Shown: one piece after another, positions 7,364 to 12,894 of the stretch | Layout of the letters: each line of letters opens with the position of its first letter | How positions within the stretch are numbered: the first letter of the stretch is position 1 | Assembly: GCA_003153055.1 (NCBI GenBank) | Contig: PMBV01000344.1 | Coordinates: forward strand, 1-12,894 | Reading direction: 5' to 3' | Source of the DNA: Myxococcales bacterium | GTDB taxonomy: Bacteria; Myxococcota; Myxococcia; Myxococcales; Myxococcaceae | Length of the DNA stretch: 12,894 nt | Program-made: the position numbers and the translations under genes | Notes under the pieces: generated by a model | Database searches by the model: none | Seen by the model: the letters and a program-made list of their open reading frames with translations, nothing else | What the model was told of the DNA's origin: nothing

Positions 7364-7562
7364 GGCAGACAACGTACGAGTCAGGTAAATCCATTACATC
7401 CACAAAGTCTAATGGGAGGAGCGCGATCGTGGTGTCGCTGTCTCTCGTGACCGCATTGGGTCTGTGGTGACCTCAGTCAGACATGGGGTTCCAATGGTTT
7501 GGCGATGGCGTCCTCACTGCGCGATGCAATTCTTCTTCATGACATGTCGCTTCATGGTGACC
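7364..7562. other. Intergenic stretch, comparatively AT-rich
   Basis: These 199 bases separate the start of the minus-strand TPR gene from the end of the GH43 relic and hold no convincing gene. The promoter of the TPR gene should lie here, but I find no clear -35/-10 pair. TGGTGACCTCAG is present twice as a direct repeat, at 7465-7476 and 7555-7566, 90 bases apart; the second copy covers the stop codon of the relic. Composition is less GC-rich than the flanking genes. Confidence 0.6.
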
Positions 7563-8178
7563 TCAGAACTTCAGCCCGGCGGAGGGGGCGACCTTGGAGA
7601 TCGACCCGTCGGAGTTGAACGTGAGATTGTCGACAGCGACCTCGCGGCGGTAGGTGCCGCCGCCGTTGGGGCCGTTGCTGACGTGGTACGCGATGTACCA
7701 CTGGCCGGCGAGCTGCCCGACCCCAGCGTGGTTGGTCGGTGCATCGGTGTTGCCGGCGGCAGTGGGGAAGGCGTCGAGCACTCGGCCCCCGTAGGTCCAC
7801 GGCCCCAGCGGGCTCGAGGAGGTCGAGTAATCGATGGCGGCCGGGTTCGAGCTGGCCGCACTGGACGTAGAAGGTGCAACCGTCGACCATCACCGCTGGG
7901 TCGGCGGTGAACTGGTCGGCGAAGAGCGGGTTGGTCCCCGTGGTGCCGGGAGTTGGTCCGGCGCACGCGCCGCCGCCAGCACCGCTCTGGCCACCTCCGC
8001 CCGCGGGGCTTCCATCTCCGCTCGCAGAATTGCCACCTCCGCTCGCAGAATTTCCACCTCCTCCCGTCGCGCCCCCGCCGCCAGAAGCATCACCGTTCGC
8101 GAGCCGCGCGAGCCCGTCGTCGCACGAGGTCATCGCGACGCCCAGAGGGACCAAAGCTGTTGTCAGTATTGGTCTCAC
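7563..8178 (-). pseudogene. Decayed GH43-type glycosidase lipoprotein (internal deletion plus frameshift)
   Basis: Two pieces of one glycoside hydrolase family 43 gene lie in different frames. The 5' piece starts at GTG 8178 with a lipoprotein signal (MRPILTTALVPLGVAMTSC, lipobox MTSC with Cys at 19). A Gly/Ser/Ala/Asn linker follows, then the first GH43 blade, NPLFADQFTADPAVMVDG-CTFYVQ, with the usual catalytic-base Asp in TADPA. Near 7858-7866 the frame shifts, and the next recognisable stretch is the last blade: SSNPAAIDYSTSSSPLGPW, then NHAGVG, QWYIAYHV and TYRREVAVDNLTFNSDG, ending at TGA 7565-7563. A normal member has roughly 150-200 more residues in between, including the general-acid Glu. 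If read through, the 5' frame becomes Arg-rich nonsense. The original would have been an outer lipoprotein cutting arabinan, xylan or a similar glycan. It is divergent from the kinase gene at 8341. Confidence 0.8.
8014..8055. repeat. 21-bp near-direct repeat in lipoprotein linker
   Basis: TCCGCTCGCAGAATT occurs at 8017-8031 and 8038-8052 with a 21-base period. On the minus strand it encodes two NSASGGG units of the linker between the lipobox Cys and the GH43 fragment. It reflects slippage-type expansion of a low-complexity linker. Confidence 0.8.
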
Positions 8179-8304
8179 GTTTGTCTGCTTTGCTAGACGA
8201 GCGCGAAAGAGGCGGGGTCTTGGAATTCGGGTCAAAGCCCTGCGAGCGCGCGAAAAGACGCCAGCGTCCTGACGGTGGAGGCGAAGGCTCCGTGCGTGAT
8301 CGCC

Positions 8305-8324
8305 ACCCAATCGGGGAATTGGGT
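8305..8324. promoter_or_regulatory. Inverted repeat upstream of the sensor-kinase gene
   Basis: ACCCAAT (8305-8311) is the exact reverse complement of ATTGGGT (8318-8324), separated by CGGGGA. It lies in the 162-base divergent region between the GH43 relic (start 8178) and the kinase gene (start 8341). A -10-like TAGTAT (8324-8329) begins on its last base and would start transcription about at the GTG. No good -35 is seen. It is a candidate operator for the two-component operon; a regulator binding here would cover the promoter core. Nothing else was recognised in 8179-8304. Confidence 0.35.
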
Positions 8325-8340
8325 AGTATCGTAGCGAATC

Positions 8341-10071
8341 GTGACGTCAAGAAGGGGCCGCTGGTCAAGACGCCGGACCGTCATCATCGCCGCCGCCGTG
8401 CTCGGTCTGCTCTGCGGGAGGACCAGCGCCGCCTCCGAGCCAGAGATCGTCCTCGTCGGGGGAGACCGCGACTACCCACCCTACGAGTTTCTCGATGGCG
8501 ACGGAAAGCCGGCTGGGTTCAACGTCGACCTGACCCGCGCCATCGCCGAGGTGATGGGCTTCAAGGTCGAGTTCGAGCTCGGCAGTTGGTCCCAGATGGT
8601 CGCCGCGCTGCGTGAAGGGCGGCTCGGTGCGCTCCAGGGCCTGTCGTACTCCGACGAGCGCTCTCAGGTGTTCGACCTCTCGCCCCCCCACACCATCGTC
8701 AACCACGCCATCTTCGCCCGCCAGGGCACTCCGTCGGTGGCGACGCTCGAGGCGCTGCGTGGCCATGAGGTCGCCGTCCACCGTGGAGGCATCATGGACG
8801 AGACGCTCACCAAGTGGGGCTTGGGGCCGAAGCTGCTCCGCACCGAGACCCCGGCTGACGCGCTCCGGCTCCTCGCCTCGGGTTCGGGGGAATACGCCGT
8901 CGTCGCGGCGGTCCCCGGGACGTACATCATCCGCGAGCTCAAGCTCACCAACCTGGTGCCGGTGGCTCACAAGGTCGCGTCGCACCGGTATGGCTATGCG
9001 GTGAAGAAGGGCAACGAGGTGCTCCTCTCGCGCTTCACCGAGGGGCTGGCCATTCTCAAGAAGACCGGCCGCTACGACGTCATCTCCGAAAAGTGGCTCG
9101 GGGTCCTCGAGCCGGCGCCGGTGAGCTGGACGATGTTCTTCACCTACGGCGCGGTGTTCTTCGTGCCGATGCTCCTGGGCCTGGGTGGCACGGTGCTCTG
9201 GTCGCGCTCGCTCCAGCGCCAGGTCGACCAGCGGACCACCTCGCTCGCCATGGAGGTCACTGAGCGCCAGCGAGCGATGGAGGAGCTTCGGCTCAACCAG
9301 GAGAAGCTGATTCAGGCGGGCAAGATGGCGGCCCTCGGCGTCCTCGTGTCGGGCGTCGCCCACGAGATCAACAACCCGAACGGCTACATCCTCCTCAACA
9401 TGCCGGTCCTCAAAGATGTCTACCTCGACGCCATGGAGATGCTCGACCAGCGCTTCGACGAGAAGGGTGAGTTCATGCTCGGCGGGCTGCGCTACTCCGC
9501 CATGCGCGTGGAACTGCCGGCCATGCTCGACGAGATGCTCGAGGGCGCCCGTCGCATCAAGGTCATCGTCGAAGACCTGAAGGACTTCGCGCGTCAGGAG
9601 GACTCGGCCCGCCAGGAGCCGCTGGATCTGAACGCGGTGGTCCGGGCGGCGCTGCGGCTGGTCGCCAACCCGGTGCGCAAGGCGACGCAGCGCTTCGAGG
9701 TCTCCTACGCCGAGGGCTTGCCCATGGTGTTCGGCAACGCGCGGCGCATCGAGCAGGTCGTGGTCAATTTGATCCTCAACGCGTGCCAGGCGCTCCCCGA
9801 ACCGTCTCGCAAGATTCACGTCTCGACGCGACCGGCTGCCGCGCGGCCCGGAGTGGAGTTCGTCGTGGAGGACGAAGGAGTGGGAATTCCCCCAGAAAAC
9901 CTCTCGCGCCTGACCGACCCCTTCTTCACCACCAAGCGCGACAGCGGCGGGACTGGCCTGGGGCTGTCCGTCTCGGCCGGCATCGTCAAGGAGCACGGCG
10001 GCGCGCTGGAGTTCCACTCCAAGCCGGGCGAGGGCACCACCGTCGTGCTCTTCCTGCGGGCCAAGAGCTGA
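8341..10071 (+). CDS. Sensor histidine kinase with periplasmic SBP_bac_3 domain (576 aa)
   Basis: An inner-membrane kinase. It has a signal peptide or N-terminal helix (Arg-rich 4-12, hydrophobic 13-25, cleavage near SAA 29-31). A full solute-binding family 3 domain follows at about 35-255 (DYPPYEFLDGDGKPAGFNVDL, GLSYSDER, then TGRYDVISEKWLG), then one transmembrane helix about 264-288 (FFTYGAVFFVPMLLGLGG). The HisKA helix has phospho-acceptor His341 in SGVAHEINNP. The ATPase domain shows N-box Asn480 (NLILNACQAL), G1 DEGVGIP (511-517), F-box DPFFTTK (526-532) and G2 GGTGLGL (536-542). His341-to-Asn480 spacing is longer than usual, giving an extended helical hairpin. In the sensor, Arg107 matches the alpha-carboxylate-binding Arg of amino-acid binders, but Ala190 stands where the ammonium-binding Asp is expected. 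GTG 8341 gives a good signal sequence. Its partner regulator starts 15 bases after the stop. Confidence 0.92.
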   Translation: MTSRRGRWSRRRTVIIAAAVLGLLCGRTSAASEPEIVLVGGDRDYPPYEFLDGDGKPAGFNVDLTRAIAEVMGFKVEFELGSWSQMVAALREGRLGALQGLSYSDERSQVFDLSPPHTIVNHAIFARQGTPSVATLEALRGHEVAVHRGGIMDETLTKWGLGPKLLRTETPADALRLLASGSGEYAVVAAVPGTYIIRELKLTNLVPVAHKVASHRYGYAVKKGNEVLLSRFTEGLAILKKTGRYDVISEKWLGVLEPAPVSWTMFFTYGAVFFVPMLLGLGGTVLWSRSLQRQVDQRTTSLAMEVTERQRAMEELRLNQEKLIQAGKMAALGVLVSGVAHEINNPNGYILLNMPVLKDVYLDAMEMLDQRFDEKGEFMLGGLRYSAMRVELPAMLDEMLEGARRIKVIVEDLKDFARQEDSARQEPLDLNAVVRAALRLVANPVRKATQRFEVSYAEGLPMVFGNARRIEQVVVNLILNACQALPEPSRKIHVSTRPAAARPGVEFVVEDEGVGIPPENLSRLTDPFFTTKRDSGGTGLGLSVSAGIVKEHGGALEFHSKPGEGTTVVLFLRAKS

Positions 10072-10086
10072 CAGACGAGGCGCACG

Positions 10087-11490
10087 ATGGCAGCCACCTA
10101 TCCGCCGTTCGGCATTCTCGCAGTCGATGATGAGCCCGCTTGGCTTCGCTCCGTCAGGGTGGTGTTGGGGCGGGCCGGCATCGACAATGTCATCACCTGC
10201 CAAGACAGCCGCGAAGTGCTGCCTTTGTTGGGCGCCCAGCCCATCGGTGTCGTCCTGCTCGATCTGAACATGCCGCACCTCTCGGGCGAGGACGTCCTCG
10301 CGCGCATCGGCGCCGAGTATCCGCACGTGGTGGTCATCGTGCTCAGCGGGATGAACCAGGTCGAGACCGCGGTCCGCTGCGTCAAGCTGGGGGCCTTCGA
10401 CTACGTCGTGAAGACGGCCGAGGAGGACCGGCTCGTCGCGGGCGTGCTGCGCGCCGTGCGCATGCTCGAGCTGCAGCGCGAGAACCGCGAGATGGCGAGC
10501 CGGGTCCTCTCTCCCGTGGTGGACCACCCGGAGGCGTTCGCCGGCATCGTGACGCGCGATCGAACCATGCTGGCCCTCTTCTCGTACGTCGAGGCGGTGG
10601 CCAAGAGCCCCCAGCCGCTGCTCATCGAGGGCGAGAGCGGAGTCGGCAAGGAGCTCATCGCCCGCGCCGCTCACGAGCTCAGTGGGAGGGCGGGGCCGCT
10701 CGTCGCGGTGAACGTGGCGGGCCTCGACGACGCGGTGTTCGCCGACACGCTCTTCGGGCATGTGCGCGGAGCCTTCACCGGCGCTGACCAGGCCCGCAAA
10801 GGCATGGTCGAAGAGGCCGCCGACGGGACCCTGTTCCTCGATGAAATCGGCGACCTCAGCGCCGCCTCGCAGGTGAAGCTCCTCCGTCTGTTGCAGGAAG
10901 GGGAGTACTTCGCCTTGGGGAGTGACCGCCCCAAGCGGCTCCGGGCACGGGTGATTGTCGCCACGCATCAGGCGCTCGCCGCGCGTCAGGCCGAAGGCAC
11001 TTTCCGCCGCGACCTCTACTTCCGCCTCTGCACCCATCAAGTCCGCGTGCCACCCCTGCGCGAGCGGAGAGCGGATCTCGGGCCGTTGATCGACCACTTC
11101 CTCGACGAGGCGGCGCGCTCGATGGGCAAGGAGCGTCCACCCGCGCCCAAGGAGCTCGCCGCGCTGCTCGGCACCTATGGCTTCCCGGGCAATGTGCGTG
11201 AGCTCAAGGCGATGGTCATCGACGCGGTGAGCCTCAACCGGGACCAGGTGCTGTCCTTGGATCGCTTCCAGATGGCCCTCGAGCGAGCCGGAAACGTCGT
11301 CGTCGCACCGCCCGGGCCCGGCGAGAATCCCTTCCAGAGTGTCGAGGTGCTCCCCTCGATCCACGACGCGGCCGAGCTGCTGGTGCAGGAGGCGCTGCGC
11401 CGTGCCGGAGGCAACCAGACCCTCGCGGCGCGCCTCCTCGGCGTCACCCAGTCGGCCCTGAGCAAGCGCCTCAAGGCCTCGCGCACCTGA
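10087..11490 (+). CDS. NtrC-family sigma-54-dependent response regulator (467 aa)
   Basis: The three standard domains are present. The receiver (about 7-125) has acidic pocket Asp14/Asp15, phospho-acceptor Asp59 in LLDLNMP, switch Ser87 and Lys109. The AAA+ domain (about 150-385) has Walker A GESGVGKE (182-189), the sigma-54-contacting GAFTGA loop (228-233), Walker B TLFLDEIGD (248-256), FRRDLYFRL (306-314) and sensor-II GNVREL (368-373). The C-terminal Fis-type helix-turn-helix is NQTLAARLLGVTQSALSKRL (443-462). All motifs needed to remodel sigma-54 polymerase are intact. ATG 10087 has ACGAGG (10075-10080) six bases upstream. It is co-transcribed with the kinase gene, so the two form a cognate pair. 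The obvious target is the promoter just downstream, in front of the Dcu-type transporter gene, where a large palindrome and a GG-N10-GC element lie. Confidence 0.95.
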   Translation: MAATYPPFGILAVDDEPAWLRSVRVVLGRAGIDNVITCQDSREVLPLLGAQPIGVVLLDLNMPHLSGEDVLARIGAEYPHVVVIVLSGMNQVETAVRCVKLGAFDYVVKTAEEDRLVAGVLRAVRMLELQRENREMASRVLSPVVDHPEAFAGIVTRDRTMLALFSYVEAVAKSPQPLLIEGESGVGKELIARAAHELSGRAGPLVAVNVAGLDDAVFADTLFGHVRGAFTGADQARKGMVEEAADGTLFLDEIGDLSAASQVKLLRLLQEGEYFALGSDRPKRLRARVIVATHQALAARQAEGTFRRDLYFRLCTHQVRVPPLRERRADLGPLIDHFLDEAARSMGKERPPAPKELAALLGTYGFPGNVRELKAMVIDAVSLNRDQVLSLDRFQMALERAGNVVVAPPGPGENPFQSVEVLPSIHDAAELLVQEALRRAGGNQTLAARLLGVTQSALSKRLKASRT

Positions 11491-11504
11491 GAAGGCTGGC
11501 CTTC
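11491..11504 (+). terminator. Short hairpin directly after the regulator stop codon
   Basis: GAAGG (11491-11495) pairs with CCTTC (11500-11504) around a four-base loop, starting on the base after TGA 11488-11490. Only a TTT at 11516-11518 follows. It could end the two-component transcript partially, but the stem is short. Confidence 0.3.
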
Positions 11505-11530
11505 GCGCGGCGTCATTTGGCGCTCCGCGG

Positions 11531-11567
11531 CATGAGAGATTTCATGGTGGCCATGAATCCTCTCATG
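11531..11567. promoter_or_regulatory. 37-bp palindrome, probable enhancer (UAS) for the NtrC-type regulator
   Basis: Left arm CATGAGAGATTTCATGG (11531-11547) and right arm CCATGAATCCTCTCATG (11551-11567) are separated by TGG and match at 15 of 17 positions. The outer CATGAGAG/CTCTCATG and the inner TTCATGG/CCATGAA are both perfect. Its centre, about 11549, is near -87 relative to the start predicted from the sigma-54 element at 11610-11625, the usual range for an enhancer-binding protein. The nested pairs of half-sites would suit binding of more than one regulator dimer. No coding frame crosses it convincingly. Confidence 0.7.
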
Positions 11568-11609
11568 GCCGCGCCGGGGCACATGGGGAGTCGCCCTGCG
11601 AAGAGCCGT

Positions 11610-11625
11610 CGGCATCTGCCGTGCA
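11610..11625 (+). promoter_or_regulatory. Sigma-54 (-24/-12) promoter candidate
   Basis: CGGCATCTGCCGTGCA keeps the invariant GG (11611-11612) and GC (11623-11624) exactly ten bases apart, with GGCA and TGCA blocks matching the TGGCAC-N5-TTGCA consensus. Transcription would begin near 11636, upstream of the GGAGG ribosome binding site. A second GG-N10-GC at 11634-11649 fits worse, because it would start transcription at the ATG itself. Confidence 0.6.
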
Positions 11626-11649
11626 CACACCCCTGGCGGGCGCAACGCT

Positions 11650-11654
11650 GGAGG
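11650..11654 (+). promoter_or_regulatory. Ribosome binding site of the Dcu-type transporter gene
   Basis: GGAGG five bases before ATG 11660 fixes the start; the next in-frame ATG (11666) would be too far from it. It is the clearest Shine-Dalgarno in the window. Confidence 0.75.
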
Positions 11655-11659
11655 TCGAC

Positions 11660-12894
11660 ATGGCAATGTTCTGGACTCAGTTCTTCTTGGTGCTCGGAGC
11701 CATTTTGCTCGGCATCCGCCGCGGCGGCGTCGCGCTGGGGATGATCGGCGGGCTGGGGGTTGCCGCGCTGGTGTTCTTGTTCCGCGTAGCGCCCTCGGAG
11801 CCGCCGGTCAGCGTGATGCTGATTATTCTCGCGGTCGTCACGGCCTCGGCGACGCTCCAGGTGGCTGGCGGGCTCGACTACCTGGTTCAGCTCGCCGAGA
11901 AGCTGCTGCGCGCCCACCCCAAGTACGTCACCATTCTCGCGCCGCTGTGCACCTTCGTCTTGACGATGTGCGTCGGCACCGGCCACGCCGTCTACGCGTT
12001 GCTCCCTGTCATCGCCGACGTCGCGCTGCGCAGTAAAATTCGCCCCGAGCGGCCGATGGCGATATCGAGCGTGGCATCGCAGATGGGCATCACCGCGAGC
12101 CCGGTCGCGGCGGCGGTCACCACGTTCATGGGCTACACGGCCAAGATGGGGACGCCCATCACCGTCTTCGACATTCTCAAGATCACCGTCCCCGCGGGTC
12201 TGGTCGGCGTCATCGCCGCTGCCACCTGGAGTCTGAACCGAGGCAAGGAGCTCTCCAGCGACCCCGACTTCCTGAAGAAGTTGGAGGACCCCGCGTTCCG
12301 CGAGTCGCTCGAGGTGTCGGTGACGACGCTCGACAAGCCGCTCCCCAAGGGCGCCAAGCTCTCGGTGGCGCTGTTCTTCTCGGGCGTGCTCTTCATCATT
12401 CTGCTCGCGCTGCGCGACACCGCGGTGAACGCGGGGTACTCGCTGCCCAGCCTCCTTCCGCTGGTCGACGGCAAGGCAGCCCCCATGACGACCGTGGTGC
12501 AGTTCGTGATGCTCGGCGTCGGCGCCGTCATTCTCTTCGCCACCAACGTCAAGGCTGCCGACGTCGCGAAGTCGACGGTCTTCACCGCGGGAATGATCGC
12601 GGTGGTCTCGATCTTCGGCATCGCCTGGATGAGCGACACCTTCGTCAGCAGCAACAAGACCTTCCTGGTCTCCAAGATCGGCAGCATGGTCGAGGTCGCG
12701 CCGTGGACCTTCGCCATCGCGATGTTCTGTGTGTCGGCCTTCGTGAAGAGCCAAGCAGCCACGCTGACGGTGATGATCCCCTTCGGGATCGCCTTGAAGC
12801 TCCCCGCCACGCTCATGCTGGGGGTCATTCCCGCGAGCTACGCCTACTTCTTCTTCGCCTTCTATCCGAGCGATCTGGCCGCCATCAACATGGA
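11660..12894 (+). CDS. Anaerobic C4-dicarboxylate transporter, DcuA/DcuB family (3' end outside window)
   Basis: The frame is open for 411 codons to the window edge; E. coli DcuB has 446 residues, so about 35 are missing. The protein is a polytopic inner-membrane carrier. It follows DcuB closely from the first helix on: RRGGVALGMIGGLG (20-33), PPVSVMLIILAVVTASATLQ (48-67), GGLDYLVQLAEKLLR (70-84), CVGTGHAVYALLP (104-116), RPERPMA-SSVASQMGITASP (128-148), GMIAVVSIFGIAWM (311-324) and YPSDLAA (402-408). The family exchanges fumarate, malate or aspartate for succinate during fumarate respiration, or takes up aspartate. The window alone cannot separate DcuA from DcuB. It follows the regulator gene by 169 bases that hold a palindrome and a sigma-54 promoter candidate, so control by the adjacent two-component pair is likely. 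Confidence 0.93.
   Translation, partial: MAMFWTQFFLVLGAILLGIRRGGVALGMIGGLGVAALVFLFRVAPSEPPVSVMLIILAVVTASATLQVAGGLDYLVQLAEKLLRAHPKYVTILAPLCTFVLTMCVGTGHAVYALLPVIADVALRSKIRPERPMAISSVASQMGITASPVAAAVTTFMGYTAKMGTPITVFDILKITVPAGLVGVIAAATWSLNRGKELSSDPDFLKKLEDPAFRESLEVSVTTLDKPLPKGAKLSVALFFSGVLFIILLALRDTAVNAGYSLPSLLPLVDGKAAPMTTVVQFVMLGVGAVILFATNVKAADVAKSTVFTAGMIAVVSIFGIAWMSDTFVSSNKTFLVSKIGSMVEVAPWTFAIAMFCVSAFVKSQAATLTVMIPFGIALKLPATLMLGVIPASYAYFFFAFYPSDLAAINM

Noticed and set aside
7552..8310. Reading the GH43 relic as one intact 252-residue protein
   Set aside because: Past about position 7860 that frame turns into Arg-rich sequence, while true GH43 sequence continues in another frame to its own stop.
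8365..11364. A 999-codon open frame on the minus strand opposite the kinase and regulator genes
   Set aside because: The forward strand carries two textbook signalling proteins with every motif in place. The antisense translation is a low-information His/Glu/Arg-rich product, again a codon-bias shadow.
11634..11649. Second GG-N10-GC element (TGGCGGGCGCAACGCT) before the transporter gene
   Set aside because: Transcription would begin at the ATG, leaving out the strong GGAGG site, and its -12 block matches poorly. The element at 11610-11625 fits better.
11513..12754. A 413-codon minus-strand frame at the right end
   Set aside because: It lies opposite the DcuA/B-type gene, which matches its family along its whole visible length. 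The antisense product is charged low-complexity sequence.

Overview
The window is high-GC, gene-dense DNA with strong G/C preference at third codon positions. Its content points to a myxobacterium (Myxococcota, probably suborder Cystobacterineae): an NtrC-type regulator with a sigma-54 target, a periplasmic-sensor histidine kinase, a Gly/Ser-rich lipoprotein linker and a large tandem-repeat surface-type protein. The taxon is an inference from style and content; there is no rRNA or other marker gene here.

Layout. (1) Positions 1-520 hold the 3' end of one unknown gene and a complete small unknown gene, joined by an ATGA stop/start overlap. (2) 602-4459 encodes a 1285-residue protein made almost wholly of 14 cadherin-like (tandem-95/Big_9-type) repeats of about 91 residues. 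Most of these alternate between two subtypes, so the true duplication unit is a two-domain block of about 182 residues. (3) 4516-5340 and 5360-6697 encode a dienoyl-CoA isomerase-like crotonase and a UGT-type glycosyltransferase, 19 bases apart and probably co-transcribed. (4) On the minus strand, 6752-7363 encodes a disordered protein ending in a TPR, and 7563-8178 is the relic of a secreted GH43 glycosidase lipoprotein that has lost its catalytic middle and changed frame. (5) 8341-11490 is a two-component operon: a histidine kinase with a periplasmic SBP_bac_3 sensor domain, then an NtrC-family response regulator with an intact GAFTGA loop. (6) From 11660 to the window edge runs a truncated DcuA/DcuB-family C4-dicarboxylate transporter gene.

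The most coherent system is 8341-12894. Between the regulator and the transporter lie a 37-bp near-perfect palindrome (11531-11567), a good GG-N10-GC sigma-54 promoter (11610-11625) about 85 bases downstream of it, and a GGAGG ribosome binding site before the transporter ATG. This is the layout of a DctB/DctD-like circuit, but with an SBP_bac_3 sensor rather than the Cache/PAS-type sensor of DctB or DcuS, and with a Dcu-type rather than DctA-type transporter. The sensor domain keeps the Arg that usually grips an alpha-carboxylate but has Ala where amino-acid binders carry the ammonium-binding Asp. That fits a carboxylate ligand without an alpha-amino group.

No tRNA, rRNA, CRISPR array, insertion sequence or integrase was seen. 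Very long antisense ORFs opposite the repeat protein and the two-component genes look like codon-bias shadows.
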